From: Leishmania mexicana MHOM/GT/2001/U1103 | Taxonomy: Eukaryota; Euglenozoa; Kinetoplastea; Trypanosomatida; Trypanosomatidae | Direction: 5' to 3' | NCBI RefSeq assembly: GCF_000234665.1 | Contig: NC_018309.1 | Coordinates: 300,418 to 364,417 of the forward strand | DNA: 64,000 bases | Shown: piece by piece, positions 49,657-60,367 of the stretch | Numbering within the stretch: the stretch's first letter is position 1 | Layout: every line of letters begins with the position of its first letter | Position numbers and translations under genes: made by a program | The notes under the pieces: model-generated | What the model saw: the letters and a program-made list of their open reading frames with translations, nothing else | Databases searched by the model: none | Told to the model about the DNA's origin: nothing

Positions 49657-52600
49657 ATGATAAAGGTGGAGGCCGCTGGCAGCTCATCGGCGCGCGCGCC
49701 CTCGTTGCCGACGCACACACACGTGGAGACTCGCATGCTTGGCCAGCTTCCTTCGCAGATGGCGAGCTCCTCGATCGAGGCATGGTGTGACGGTGTCCAG
49801 TGCCTCACGGAGGAGTACTTCTCCCGTCTTGGTGGGGTTGTTGTAGCGCACCTAGGCATGCGCGCTCAGAGTATACAGGACCAGCGCAGTAGCGGCGGCC
49901 GCGGCGCGGCAGAGAAGCGCGAAATCATGAGCAAGCTGCAAAGCGAGCACGAGGAAAATTTGGCGCTGGCTGTGCCGGCGACAGACATCGAAGCGACGGA
50001 AATGGCGCTGCTCCAGCAGCTGTGGACGCACCATCAGGTGCAGCAGAAGCGTAAGAGACCAGTGGCGGTGGACGATGGAACTGAAAAGGAAGACCGTCCG
50101 AGCGGCGCATCACGAGGCGGGGCATCGACACCGGATGCAGTAGCAGAAGAAGCCCTCACCACACGTGATGGGGCATCTTGCATTCGGCCTCCATCTTCCT
50201 CCGCGGCAGCGGCAGCACCCGAGGACGCTGCATCGAGTGTCCTGTGTGACACGGAGGGAAACCCGGTCCTGACGACGCAGCAGCACCCGGCGTCCGAGTC
50301 GGCTGCTCGCATTCCCGCGGATCTGCTGGAGCTCTTTCGCACTGCGCAGGCGCTGCACTCCGCCGCCTCGGGCAGCACCGGGGCACCGCCGCGGGCAACC
50401 CCGTCTGAGGAGGCTGCGGCAGCAGGAGAAAGCCCCTTCGACGCCACCACAGACCGTCTATCTCGAGTGCCAGTGGTGCTGAGCGAGGAGGAGAATGCGC
50501 AGGCCTCCGCGATGGCGCTCTTGTGTTTTCGCTACTTCTACAGCTCGAATTCGACGCTGGCATCACCGGTGGAAGCAGCCGCCCCGCTCGTCTCGGCCAC
50601 AAACCCCCCCGAGCAGCCACCGCAGCCCGCCCATGTACGTGAAAAGCTGGCCGCCACCACTATAGTCCCGAAGCAGAAGCGGAAGCTCATTACGAAGCCT
50701 GGCAGCTTGGACCCTGCTGAGCACCAGCACCAGCCATCACCATCACCCATGGCATCCTCCACACCGGCTTATGCAGCGGATCGCCTGAGGGCAGAGTTGG
50801 CTTCGCTGTTTCCGCAGCAGGCACAGCGGGTGCGGGGCGACTTCTCCTGTGGCCTTCCCCCACAGCGCGCCTTCTTCACGGGCGCCTACACGTCCGTCGA
50901 CGCAGACGCCGCCGCGGAGAAGTCGCGGCCAGAGAGCAAAGGTCGCAACAACCACGTCGCCTTCCTTAACGCGGACCGGACAAGTGACGGGGCTCACGGG
51001 GCAGGCGGTCGGCTTCCTCTCACCAACCCCACGGTGGGGAGCCCCTCCACGGAGGACGCATACAACAGCGGCGCCTCCCGCAGCAAAGGTGCGCTCAAGC
51101 TGCCGCTGCTAAACTCGTATGCATCCCCCGCGCCGGCAGGCGAGCGTCCGCCTTCCGCCGCTGCCTCCTCTCTTCCGACACCACCCACCACAACCACAGC
51201 AGCAGCAGCGGGGACGCCGCATGCTAGTGACCAATGCCCGGTACTTCCTGCTCTGGCTCCCGGTACTACCGCGGCGCCGAGAAGCGTTACGACCACGACA
51301 GCAGTCCCAGCATCAGAAACGGCAGCGTCAGCACAGAAGCACGGCAGCGGCACTAACAAAGCGAAGAAAAGAGGCGGCAGCGGGCAGCTCCGCCGTGCGC
51401 CGCGGCTCCTGCCCAAGTCTGTGGTCCTGCCGCCGAACTACAGTGGCGTTCACGGTGAGCAGCTCACGATGACGCAGCTGGAGCAGCTCGTGACAAGTGT
51501 TTCAGAAGATGGCGCGGTGGCGGAGGCGGATGTGAAGCGCCAGTGCGACGCTGTGGATGCTGCGGCAGAGGAGGTGTACCGTCTGCAACAGGCCGTGGCG
51601 CGTGTGCTGCTGGAGAATATACAGCTGGAGAAGGACATTCATACCCTGACGGCCACATCACACGCATGCGCGGTGGGGGATGAGGATGGCGATGCGGACG
51701 AGGCTGGCCGGGGGACAGACGCCGCTGCAGCGGTGAAGGGACGGCACCACAGCGACGGTAACAAGACCCGTGTCCGCATGGGGGCGATGTCGTGCTTCTC
51801 TGCTTCGACCCCCTCCTCAGTATCCGCGGGCCACCTCTCTGCAGAGAAGCGCAAGCGACAGCTCACTCTGTCACCTGCGCCGATGCCCCTGCCGCATCCA
51901 AAATGCGCACTCACCGCCGCCTCCCTCCTTCTGCATGCCCCCGGGGAGAAGAAGGCACGGCCGCCGGTCTCAGCGGGAGCGGCAGCAGTGCCACAGCCGT
52001 GGCCGTGGAGACAGGAAAGTCCTCCGGCGGAAAAGACAAGGCTGAGCCCGAAGAGCTCCTGCAAGCACAAGACACGCGCCGCCGTGTCTCCCATCGCCAC
52101 TGCGGCCGAGGGGGTGGCGGCGGACGGGCAGCAGGACCCGCGCACAATCCTGAAGGAGCTCCGCAGTGCCATCGCGAGTCGCGAGGCGGAAAAGGCGCAG
52201 ACACTCGCCGAGATCTATGCCCTCTCGAGCCGCGTCACCCGCCACGACACACTTTTGCATGCCGTGGCGGAGTACTGGCGACGCAATGCTGCCGTGATGA
52301 AGCGGCAGCACTTTGCTGTGCAGTCGCAGCCGAAGCAGTCCATGTCGTCGGGGACCATAACCCGGCTTGGCGATGGTGGCGATGGGCGGGCCTCCGAGAA
52401 CGCCGTTGGGACCATCTCCTCAGCGTACCTGTTCAATGCCTCAGACGGGACGCATGGCGTTGTCCCTCAAGCCAACAGCAGCAACAGTGGGCATTCAACC
52501 TCAAGCCACAAGTGTAGCCATAGCACCGTCATCACCGCCACCATGAGCCTGTCAGGACAGATGACGAACCTGGACGGGTCACCGTCGCAGGTGCAGCGGG

Positions 52601-53475
52601 CCCTCGCGCAGATGGAGGCCCTCTCACCAACCCCGCTGAGCAGCACCCCCTCCTTCGACCTACGCATCACCTCATCCGTACCAAGCGCACTCTCACCACC
52701 GCTGCAGATGCGGCCGCTAGTGCGACGGCAGATCATTCCCCCGCGCCAACGTGCTCAGGAGAGCGACTCAGGGCCGAATAGGCCAGACGCCATCCACACC
52801 ACTCTCAGTGGTGCAACTGGTGCTGCAGCCGAGGTGGAGAGCACGCCGGTGCGAGTCCGAGTGGGCGTTCACGTGACGCTGCCGATGGAGGACGAGCTTG
52901 GTGGCAGGCTGCAGCGAAACGTGGTCACATGGCCTCGGGAGGGCCCCACCGCCGCTTCTGCTGCAGTCGTCCCATCTTCGGCTCTCACGGACACCGACAC
53001 CACGGCCACGACGTTCATCAGATCCCCCGAGTCCGTGTTGGACACGATGGGCAGGCCGCCGAGCGGCTCCCCCGCCTTCTTCACCGTCGGAGCGCCACCA
53101 GTCCTGAAGCAAGAGCAGCGTAAGAACGAGCATGGGCTTGCTGCGTCGGCGGTAGCAGTGGACCTGTTCAACAACAGCCCTCGACGCTGGCCAGGCAACC
53201 TCTTGGCATCCCCACTGGGCTTCACCCAAGTCTACGACAAAGAGGCAGGAGAGGACGACGATGACGTGTGCGGCGGTGGCAGCTTCCCGACCACCCCTCT
53301 GCACCCCAGCCGCAGTACCACAGCAAACAACAGCCACAACTACGCCATCGGCGGCATGCGGCGCGGGGATGAAGATGTCCTGGATCGTGGATCGTGGCGC
53401 ACCATACCGGCCCTTCAGCTGGAGAACGTGGACGAGATTGCAGAGTTCATCTACAGCGTCTTCGAGCGTCCGTAA
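49657..53475 (+). CDS. Large Ser/Ala/Pro-rich protein with two coiled-coil segments, unknown
   Basis: 1272 aa from the first in-frame ATG (49657). Mostly low-complexity Ser/Ala/Pro/Thr sequence, probably disordered. Two stretches look helical: about 605-668 (an AEADVKRQCDAVDAAAEEVY region with VARVLLENIQLEKDIHTL) and about 827-888 (ILKELRSAIASREAEKAQTL and a following YWRRNAAVMKRQHF). A more ordered N-terminal block (about 20-130, with the EAWCDGVQCLTEEYFSRLGG stretch) and a C-terminal tail (ALQLENVDEIAEFIYSVFERP) may be conserved. No enzyme motif or membrane segment was seen. The helical layout would fit a cytoskeletal or kinetochore/basal-body type scaffold, but nothing specific supports that. 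Confidence 0.7.
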   Translation: MIKVEAAGSSSARAPSLPTHTHVETRMLGQLPSQMASSSIEAWCDGVQCLTEEYFSRLGGVVVAHLGMRAQSIQDQRSSGGRGAAEKREIMSKLQSEHEENLALAVPATDIEATEMALLQQLWTHHQVQQKRKRPVAVDDGTEKEDRPSGASRGGASTPDAVAEEALTTRDGASCIRPPSSSAAAAAPEDAASSVLCDTEGNPVLTTQQHPASESAARIPADLLELFRTAQALHSAASGSTGAPPRATPSEEAAAAGESPFDATTDRLSRVPVVLSEEENAQASAMALLCFRYFYSSNSTLASPVEAAAPLVSATNPPEQPPQPAHVREKLAATTIVPKQKRKLITKPGSLDPAEHQHQPSPSPMASSTPAYAADRLRAELASLFPQQAQRVRGDFSCGLPPQRAFFTGAYTSVDADAAAEKSRPESKGRNNHVAFLNADRTSDGAHGAGGRLPLTNPTVGSPSTEDAYNSGASRSKGALKLPLLNSYASPAPAGERPPSAAASSLPTPPTTTTAAAAGTPHASDQCPVLPALAPGTTAAPRSVTTTTAVPASETAASAQKHGSGTNKAKKRGGSGQLRRAPRLLPKSVVLPPNYSGVHGEQLTMTQLEQLVTSVSEDGAVAEADVKRQCDAVDAAAEEVYRLQQAVARVLLENIQLEKDIHTLTATSHACAVGDEDGDADEAGRGTDAAAAVKGRHHSDGNKTRVRMGAMSCFSASTPSSVSAGHLSAEKRKRQLTLSPAPMPLPHPKCALTAASLLLHAPGEKKARPPVSAGAAAVPQPWPWRQESPPAEKTRLSPKSSCKHKTRAAVSPIATAAEGVAADGQQDPRTILKELRSAIASREAEKAQTLAEIYALSSRVTRHDTLLHAVAEYWRRNAAVMKRQHFAVQSQPKQSMSSGTITRLGDGGDGRASENAVGTISSAYLFNASDGTHGVVPQANSSNSGHSTSSHKCSHSTVITATMSLSGQMTNLDGSPSQVQRALAQMEALSPTPLSSTPSFDLRITSSVPSALSPPLQMRPLVRRQIIPPRQRAQESDSGPNRPDAIHTTLSGATGAAAEVESTPVRVRVGVHVTLPMEDELGGRLQRNVVTWPREGPTAASAAVVPSSALTDTDTTATTFIRSPESVLDTMGRPPSGSPAFFTVGAPPVLKQEQRKNEHGLAASAVAVDLFNNSPRRWPGNLLASPLGFTQVYDKEAGEDDDDVCGGGSFPTTPLHPSRSTTANNSHNYAIGGMRRGDEDVLDRGSWRTIPALQLENVDEIAEFIYSVFERP

Positions 53476-54632
53476 GATGTCCCTCGCATCCATGCAGGAA
53501 ATATATTGGAAAGTTGTGCACCGCGTGCCCACCACGCGGCCCGCCCCCACGCGAGGTCGGTGAAGTCCCCCATTCCTGAGCTGCTCCTAGTGAGATACCC
53601 GCCTTGATTGTTTTCCCGCTGTTTCGCTGAGGGGGAAAAGGCGGGGGCACCTGCCAGCACACACACACACACACACACACAGAGACACACACACTCGGAT
53701 GGACGACGATGTTCGCGCCTTCCCTTTCGTGTGCCTGCTCGCTCATGTACAGCTAAGCGGGGGAGGGGGTGGAGGTCAACCGACCACAAGGTCATGACCG
53801 CAGTGGGGCAACAAGGACGGCAACAACGCGTTCGACCTATCCCCATACCCCCCTGAGGAATCACACGCGTGTGCACGCACGCCTCCGTCATTTTTCGTGC
53901 TGCCCTTTTCTCGTGTGTGTGTGTGTGGCCTTCGGTGCCCCCCCCCCCCACCGACCCACCCATTTGATGTATAAGAAGGCGGCTACACAACAAGACACAC
54001 CCACACACACACTCACACGCCGCGCACAGGGGACCACACGCCCCATCCGCAGCACTCGCGGCAGGGACTGGACGTCACGCTCTCTCGGAAAAGGGTATAG
54101 GGATCCCAGTATAAGAAAGGCATGCGATGGAGGGGGGAGGGGGAGTGGTGACGAGACACCAGCAGCTTCCGCTTTGGGGCGTGGTTCTTGCTTCTGTATG
54201 AATGTATGTGTGCGTACGCGTGTGTGGCCCTGCCACCCCCGATCAATCCTGGCCCCTCACCTCCCCCCACCCCCCACCCACCCATCATGTCAGCCACCGG
54301 GTGAGACATAATGGATAAGGGAGGGTGGACCCTGCACGCTGGTCGAATACATCGAGAAGAGTCGTTCCGTGAGAGTGCCATGGAGCCGTCCGCCTCCCCT
54401 GCTCCCCTCCCCTACCGGGCGACGTCCAACACGTCTGGTGACGTCGCCCACAGCAAGTGAGAGAATAGGATGGCGTGTCCTTCCTCCTCCTCCTCCCCCC
54501 TCTCTCCCTCTCTCTGCCTCACTTCACACTAGCGAGGGCAGGAAATACTCATACACGCACGGGCAGACAGACGGAGCGAGTGTGCGCGCTTCTCGACGAC
54601 GGCGACGCGCCGCGGAAGCACTGTCTTTTCTG
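53476..54632 (+). other. Intergenic: upstream of type II membrane protein gene
   Basis: No gene seen. (CA)n at 53659-53680, C runs at 53939-53949 and 54268-54280, and a CT tract at 54481-54518 with AG at 54531-54532. That acceptor gives a 100-base 5' UTR without an ATG before 54633. Confidence 0.55.
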
Positions 54633-57359
54633 ATGCAACAACATCAATCCCTGGCGGCTCGGCGGCGGAGCCGCAGGCTGTTCCGCAGGGACGAGGCTCC
54701 GTTTTGGTGCAGCCTGCTGAAGCGGTGCCTACCCTGTCTTGCCCTGCGATGGAAGAGCACTCGCGCGACGAGTCGCGCCCGGGCCATCCTCATGGGCATC
54801 CTGCTCTGTCTCATCGCCACCCTCATCTCCCTCATTGGCCTTTTGGTGTACCTCTCCTGGAAGAGCAGCCCCAGCCACCCCCCACTCGAGGCTGTCGCCG
54901 CGCCGTCGACCCCCTCGCCTCGGATGCCGTCAGAGGCGGGTATGCACAACCCGTTGGCCGAAGACTCCGTCGACGTCGCCGTTATCCGGCAGCAGGAGGA
55001 GGCGGTGGTTCGGAAGTGGAGGGAGAACGACTTTCGTCCTACCTACTGGGAGGTCAAGCGCCGCACCCTACCGCGACTAACGAAGAAGGTCTTGGAGTCG
55101 TGGTTTGAGCACGGAAGGCGTGCGGCGGCGTCCGCTACGGCGGTGGAGGTTCCAGAGGATGTGCTGACGGCGCATACCTGGGACGCTGTCGACGGCGGCG
55201 ACGCAGACGCTGACCTCTTCGACACCCTCGCCTTTCTCTACCCACCAGCGCAGCAGAGCCAGTACTACCGCGCGGCGATGGACGCGATTTTGCGCCACGG
55301 CCCTCGCGTCGGAGGCACGAAGCGCGACGCCCTTCTCCATCACTTCGTCGATGAAGGACTCGGACGTCGACGGTACGACGCCGCACGGCACGCCTACCAC
55401 CCAGCACCGCCGCACCTCAGCCCGCGTGGGAGGGAACTGCTGGAGAAGGTAGCCACCTCGTGGCCAGATGCACCCCACCTGGCCGCCGCGCCGCAGGACG
55501 AGGCTGCGGCCCGTCAGCCGGGCTGGCGGTGGTCTCTGAGCTGGGACAACTTCACGGCGAATATTCCATTACGCATCGAGGGCAGCTCGCGCGTCGAGAT
55601 GCAGAACCTCGTCTTTCAGTTCCCCGGTGGGTCGCAGTTCCGTCGCAAGCAGGCCGCGGCCGCATCAGCGGCAGCAACCGGCGCGAAGGATGCACTCGAC
55701 GAGTTCGTCGGCGGCGTGCCAAACCGCCGGCGCACCCGCGCTGAGGATCGCAAGGAGGTACTCGAAGCTGAATACCACCCGGCCGACATGACAGGAGAGA
55801 CCGTCTACACACAGGAGAACTTCCTGCAGTGGGCACAAGACGGGGTCCCGTTTAGCCCTCGCCCTGCGCTGGAGCGCGGGGTGCCGGGCACGCGGGTCGT
55901 CCTGTCCCCGGATGCGAAGGGGGCGCGGGTGCCGCTGAAGCCGAGTCTGTCCGCGCAGGCCGCCGAACCGGCGACGCAGCAGCCCATGAAGCACGCTGTG
56001 CTTGCTGCGCACTGGGACTCGAAGTACTTCGCAGACCTCCCCTTCCTCGGCGCCTGCGACTCCGCCATGCCGGTGGTGTTCCTCCTGCGAACCATCAAGA
56101 ACATCGCCGTTTTGACCGATGTGGCGGAGGCGTTGAAGGAGTCGTACAAGGCCGAGCGCTCCGGCGCAGTGGACGGCGACCCAGCCGCCGCGGTACCCGG
56201 GCTCACGAGCACGTTCCGCAACGCCACGACGGAGGCTGAAGTGAGAGAGCGGCTGGCGTCACTCCTCTCACCAGCCCATCACGCGCTCCTCTACCAGTAC
56301 TTCTTCGCGCGCCCCTACAGCGTCGGCGATGAGCAACAGAACTTAGTTGCGGCGGGTATGCGAAATCATCCGACAAAGGTGGAGGTTGACGTGCGCACAT
56401 GGCTGGACTGGGTGCAGCACCTGCCCATCATCTCCGTCATCCTCTTCGATGGCGAGGAGGCGTACAAGCACTGGTCCGGGGACGACAACACGTATGGCTC
56501 GCGGCACCTAGCGCAGCGGTGGCGCAGCACCCCCTCCGTGATGCGGACGCGCTACTCTGGCGGTCCACAGTCCCTCTACGACTCGGTTGACCTCTTTGCC
56601 CTCTACGACCTTATGGGCCCGGCAGGGACGACGTTCAGCAATATGTACCCGACGCAGAGCGGCATCTTCTACGCGGGGCTATCGCAGCGCGAGTGGGAGC
56701 TCCGCCATCGAGCGATGAAATACACCTCGGCAATCTCCGCGGAGCTCCTGTGGCGGTACCACGAGGCCACCGCATTGCCGCCGGCGGAAGCGCGCAGGAA
56801 GCCAGACCCCTTTCTCCGCCTCCTCGGCCCCTCACCACATGAAGCAGTCGCATCCATCAACGCTGCCTACACGCGACGGCTGCTGGCAAACAACGCATCG
56901 CGCCCGTCAGTGGCGTCACTTCCGCGGTCGTGGCTGATGTACGGTTCGCCGCACGAGATGTTCACCCTGCATAGCGTCCCCCGCACCACCTACGACGTCA
57001 GGTTCGTGGAAAACTTTGATCAGCTGCGGGTGTACGACAGGCTGGACCGGGCGATTGCCGCCGAGAGCAGCTTCGATGCGGAACGTTACCTGAGCACCAT
57101 CAACCACAACATATTCTTCTCTCCGTCTCAGCAGGCGGACCTGCGCCGCAACCGCGACGTCTTCGTCGCTGAGGATGACCACAAGCACTGGCTGGACACC
57201 CAACGGGTCCTGCATCTTATCCCCATCCCGTTCCCCAAGTCATGGCACACGGCGAGCGACGACGGCAGCAACGTGCACGATGGAACGTCGACGGACCTGG
57301 CAGGGCTGTTATGGTCTACGGTATTAGAGCTGGGCGACTACTGGACGCGCAAAGAATGA
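54633..57359 (+). CDS. Type II single-pass membrane protein, unknown family
   Basis: 908 aa. A cytosolic basic N-terminus (Arg-rich, residues 1-50, with Cys26, Cys32 and Cys35 near the membrane) is followed by one strong hydrophobic segment (51-75, ILMGILLCLIATLISLIGLL) and a short Ser/Pro stalk. The large remaining part (about 100-908) appears to be a folded lumenal or extracellular domain rich in Trp, Tyr, Arg and Pro, with blocks such as YWEVKRRTLPRLTKKVLESW (about 137), WSLSWDNFTANIPLRIEGSS (about 295), ISVILFDGEEAYKHWSGDD (about 600) and YGSPHEMFTLHSVPRTTYDV (about 769). This topology is typical of Golgi glycosyltransferases, but I see no clear DxD-centred fold, so no enzyme is named. 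The sustained ordered sequence makes it a confident gene of unknown function. Confidence 0.75.
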   Translation: MQQHQSLAARRRSRRLFRRDEAPFWCSLLKRCLPCLALRWKSTRATSRARAILMGILLCLIATLISLIGLLVYLSWKSSPSHPPLEAVAAPSTPSPRMPSEAGMHNPLAEDSVDVAVIRQQEEAVVRKWRENDFRPTYWEVKRRTLPRLTKKVLESWFEHGRRAAASATAVEVPEDVLTAHTWDAVDGGDADADLFDTLAFLYPPAQQSQYYRAAMDAILRHGPRVGGTKRDALLHHFVDEGLGRRRYDAARHAYHPAPPHLSPRGRELLEKVATSWPDAPHLAAAPQDEAAARQPGWRWSLSWDNFTANIPLRIEGSSRVEMQNLVFQFPGGSQFRRKQAAAASAAATGAKDALDEFVGGVPNRRRTRAEDRKEVLEAEYHPADMTGETVYTQENFLQWAQDGVPFSPRPALERGVPGTRVVLSPDAKGARVPLKPSLSAQAAEPATQQPMKHAVLAAHWDSKYFADLPFLGACDSAMPVVFLLRTIKNIAVLTDVAEALKESYKAERSGAVDGDPAAAVPGLTSTFRNATTEAEVRERLASLLSPAHHALLYQYFFARPYSVGDEQQNLVAAGMRNHPTKVEVDVRTWLDWVQHLPIISVILFDGEEAYKHWSGDDNTYGSRHLAQRWRSTPSVMRTRYSGGPQSLYDSVDLFALYDLMGPAGTTFSNMYPTQSGIFYAGLSQREWELRHRAMKYTSAISAELLWRYHEATALPPAEARRKPDPFLRLLGPSPHEAVASINAAYTRRLLANNASRPSVASLPRSWLMYGSPHEMFTLHSVPRTTYDVRFVENFDQLRVYDRLDRAIAAESSFDAERYLSTINHNIFFSPSQQADLRRNRDVFVAEDDHKHWLDTQRVLHLIPIPFPKSWHTASDDGSNVHDGTSTDLAGLLWSTVLELGDYWTRKE

Positions 57360-58327
57360 AACAGATGCGAGAGGTTCGCGTGTGCGCAAGGGGAGAAGAG
57401 AGGGAGCACGAGGAACTTCACGCCCGTGGGAATATGACCGGTCGCACGTCCATCGCGCGCTCTTCTGGTGGTAGCTCGCGTTTTTGTTCGCCTTGTTTCC
57501 CCCTCCCCCCCCCCCGTAATGCACCACCCTCCCACACGGGCTCCTCCGTGCCTCACGTGTTCACCCCCAGTGTGCTCCGCCACACGTGCGCGGTGTGCAT
57601 CACGGAGACCCAATGTTGACCTCGGTCTCTCACCCCCCCCACCGCCGTCGTGTCGCTTCCCCTGTGTGTGTGTGTGTGGCCACACCTGCACGACACCATG
57701 GCTTTTCGTTTCTCCCCTCTTCTGCATTCCTCATGACGGGATGGGGCGGAGGGGACACCTCAGCGCGGTATCCAGGGACCAGTTCCCACCACTCTCTGTG
57801 GGGAGGAGAGGGCGATGTATCGCTACCGATGCCGGCAGCCAGGGCCTCGATGGCGTTGGGTTGAGAGGGCGGGGGAGGAGGGCAGAGCCACTCCGAGAGG
57901 CAACACCACGCGGTGGTTTGCTGGGTGCAGGCTGGCGGAGTGTGGGGGAGGGGAGGAGGTAGAGTTGAATACGACTGCATGTTGGGTCGTAGAGAAAAGG
58001 CCGCGTGGGAAAAAGCAACAAGAGAAACGACACACGCACATACGCACGCACACACACACACGCGCAGACATCCTTTACATGGTCCTGCCATCGACCCCTC
58101 CCCCCCTCTCTCCCTCTCCTCACACACATGGCGCGTGCGTCTGTGTGTCTGTGTGGGTTGCCGCACCATCACACGCACCCGCGGACATCGCGAGTCCCAC
58201 AGCTCGTTTTTCTTTATTATTTTTTCTCTCCGGACGCCCCTCAGTCTTCCCCCCTCCTCCCCTCCCTAACCCCAACACCCCCCCCCCTCCCCGACAGGAT
58301 CCCCTGCTTGTGTGCCCGTGACGCAAG
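57360..58327 (+). other. Intergenic: upstream of DPP III
   Basis: No gene seen. C runs at 57507-57515 and 58278-58287, (TG)n at 57663-57678, (CA)n around 58050-58061. The C-rich tract ending at 58292 with AG at 58296-58297 gives a 30-base 5' UTR for the next gene. Confidence 0.55.
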
Positions 58328-60367
58328 ATGTCGCACAACGCCCTTTATGTTACCCCTCGTGCGGTACCGTACTGCACCCTGGCCATCGCCAACGCCTTCA
58401 AGGACCTGACCCCGAAGCAGCGCCACTACGCCCATCACATGATGGCGGCGGGGTGGTGCGGCGCCCCGGTGGTGGCCGAGCAGCTGAGTCCCGAGTCTCT
58501 GCCGCTCCTGCGTCTCTTCTTCAAGGTACTCAGTGTCCAGCCGCTGGACGCCTTCAAGGCGAACAGCGTCGACGCCGGCGTCGACCCCGATGAGGTGAAG
58601 CAGTTCCTGGAATACGTCGCGATGGTCTACTCGAACATGGGCAACTACATTTCCTTTGGCGACACGAAGTTCGTTCCATCGATTCCGAAGGAGAGCTTTG
58701 CGAAGATCGTGGCGAGCGCGGAGGGGTCTCCGGCGGTGGATGCGCAGCTGCTGGACGCCATCTACAGCCTGGACGACGACAAGCTGACGCTGGACTTCCC
58801 TCCCAAGGGACTTACGCGGTACTACAGCCCAAACGTCACCCGCGAAGACGCCGCTGTCGCGAACGACTTCCTGGCGTCGAAAAAGATGGACGGCGTCAAC
58901 ACACGCGTGTTCAAGGAGGAAGACGGCACCCTCGTCATCCGCGTCGCGGCGGCGACTGAGAAGACGGTGCCGGCGGAGAAGTTCAACGGCCGCGCCATTG
59001 CAATGTACTATGGCGACTACAAGGAGGAGATGGCCCGCGTCGTGGCGGAGCTGCGCAAGGCGCAGCCGTACGCGGAGAACGAAACGGAGGTCCGTATGTT
59101 GAACCACTACGTCGCGCACTTCCAGCATGGCGACGTGGACGCGCACAAGGAGAGTCAGAAGGAGTGGGTGAAGGATGTGGGGCCGACGGTGGAGACGAAC
59201 ATCGGCTTCATCGAGTCGTACCGCGACCCCTCCGGCGTGCGTGCGGAGTGGGAGGGCTTCGTGGCGGTGGTGAACAAGGAGCAGTCGAAGATGTACGGCG
59301 CACTGGTGGCACAGGGCGAGAAGTTCATTGCTCAGTTGCCGTGGGGCAAGCCGTTCGAGAAGGACGTCTTCTCCAGCCCCGACTTCACCAGCCTTGACGT
59401 CCTGGGCTTCGCGAGCAGTGGCATTCCGGCCGGCATCAACATCCCCAACTACGACGACATTCGTCAGACCGTCGGCTTCAAGAACGTGTACCTGTCCAAC
59501 GTGGTGAGCGCGATGACCTTCAAGGACAAGCTGAACTACATCACAGAGGCGGACTGGGAGCTGTACAAGACGAGCATTCTTGCCGCGACCTCGGTGAACG
59601 TCGGCATCCACGAGCTGCTGGGCCACGGCACAGGCAAGCTGCTGTCGGAGAACAGCGACGGCACCTTCAACTTTGACAAGAACACGGTGGACCCCATCAG
59701 CGGCAAGCCCGTCGCCACGTGGTACAAGCCCGGCGACACGTATTCGAGCGTGTTTGGCAGTCTTGGAAACTCGTACGAGGAGTGCCGCGCTGAGGCGGTG
59801 TCCCTGTACCTCTGCTTGGTGCCGGACCTGCTGGAGATCTTCAACCTCAAGACAGCGAAGGAGCAGCAGGATGTCATCTATGTCTGCTGGCTGAACATGG
59901 TGCGCGCCGGCCTGGTCGGGCTCGAGTTCTACACCCCGGAGAAGCACCAGTGGCGTCAGGCGCACATGCGGGCCCGATTCTGTATCCTCCAGGCGCTGGT
60001 CCGTGCACCGAACCCCATTGTGCAGATCACCGAGAACGCCGAGGAGGGCGTCCTCATCACACTTGACCGCGAGCGCATCGCCACGGACGGGCGCCAGGCG
60101 ATCGGGGACCTGCTCGTGAACCTCAATGTGAACAAGGCGACCGCCGACGCGAAGCGCGGCGGGGCCTACTTCGAGAACATGACGGTCGTGAGCGACCAGT
60201 ACGTCCACTACCGCGACATCATCATGGCGCGCCGCAAGCCGCGCAAGCAGTACGTCCAGCCACACACCTTCATCAGCGGGGATACGGTGGAGGTGCGGGA
60301 GTTTGCCGGGTCGGTAGAGGGGGTCGTGGAATCCTTTGTTACCCGACACCGCGAGATCCCGCTGTAG
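58328..60367 (+). CDS. Dipeptidyl-peptidase III (M49 zinc metallopeptidase)
   Basis: 679 aa, close to the usual family length. The M49 signature HELLGH is at residues 428-433 (zinc-binding His428 and His432 numbering by position of the two His, catalytic Glu429), and the second signature EECRAE at 484-489 supplies the third zinc ligand. Conserved surroundings are present, including GHGTGKLL, the SxFGSLGNSYEECRAEAVSLYL stretch and the EEGVLITLDRERI block near the C-terminus. DPP III removes dipeptides from the N-terminus of short peptides in the cytosol, finishing proteasomal peptide turnover. No signal peptide or membrane segment is seen. The ATG lies 30 bases after a predicted splice acceptor. 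It is the last protein gene before the Pol III cluster. Confidence 0.95.
   Translation: MSHNALYVTPRAVPYCTLAIANAFKDLTPKQRHYAHHMMAAGWCGAPVVAEQLSPESLPLLRLFFKVLSVQPLDAFKANSVDAGVDPDEVKQFLEYVAMVYSNMGNYISFGDTKFVPSIPKESFAKIVASAEGSPAVDAQLLDAIYSLDDDKLTLDFPPKGLTRYYSPNVTREDAAVANDFLASKKMDGVNTRVFKEEDGTLVIRVAAATEKTVPAEKFNGRAIAMYYGDYKEEMARVVAELRKAQPYAENETEVRMLNHYVAHFQHGDVDAHKESQKEWVKDVGPTVETNIGFIESYRDPSGVRAEWEGFVAVVNKEQSKMYGALVAQGEKFIAQLPWGKPFEKDVFSSPDFTSLDVLGFASSGIPAGINIPNYDDIRQTVGFKNVYLSNVVSAMTFKDKLNYITEADWELYKTSILAATSVNVGIHELLGHGTGKLLSENSDGTFNFDKNTVDPISGKPVATWYKPGDTYSSVFGSLGNSYEECRAEAVSLYLCLVPDLLEIFNLKTAKEQQDVIYVCWLNMVRAGLVGLEFYTPEKHQWRQAHMRARFCILQALVRAPNPIVQITENAEEGVLITLDRERIATDGRQAIGDLLVNLNVNKATADAKRGGAYFENMTVVSDQYVHYRDIIMARRKPRKQYVQPHTFISGDTVEVREFAGSVEGVVESFVTRHREIPL

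Noticed and set aside
54369..54632. Extension of the type II membrane protein upstream
   Set aside because: Begins at GTG and reads through the CT tract and the acceptor at 54532; no ATG is present.
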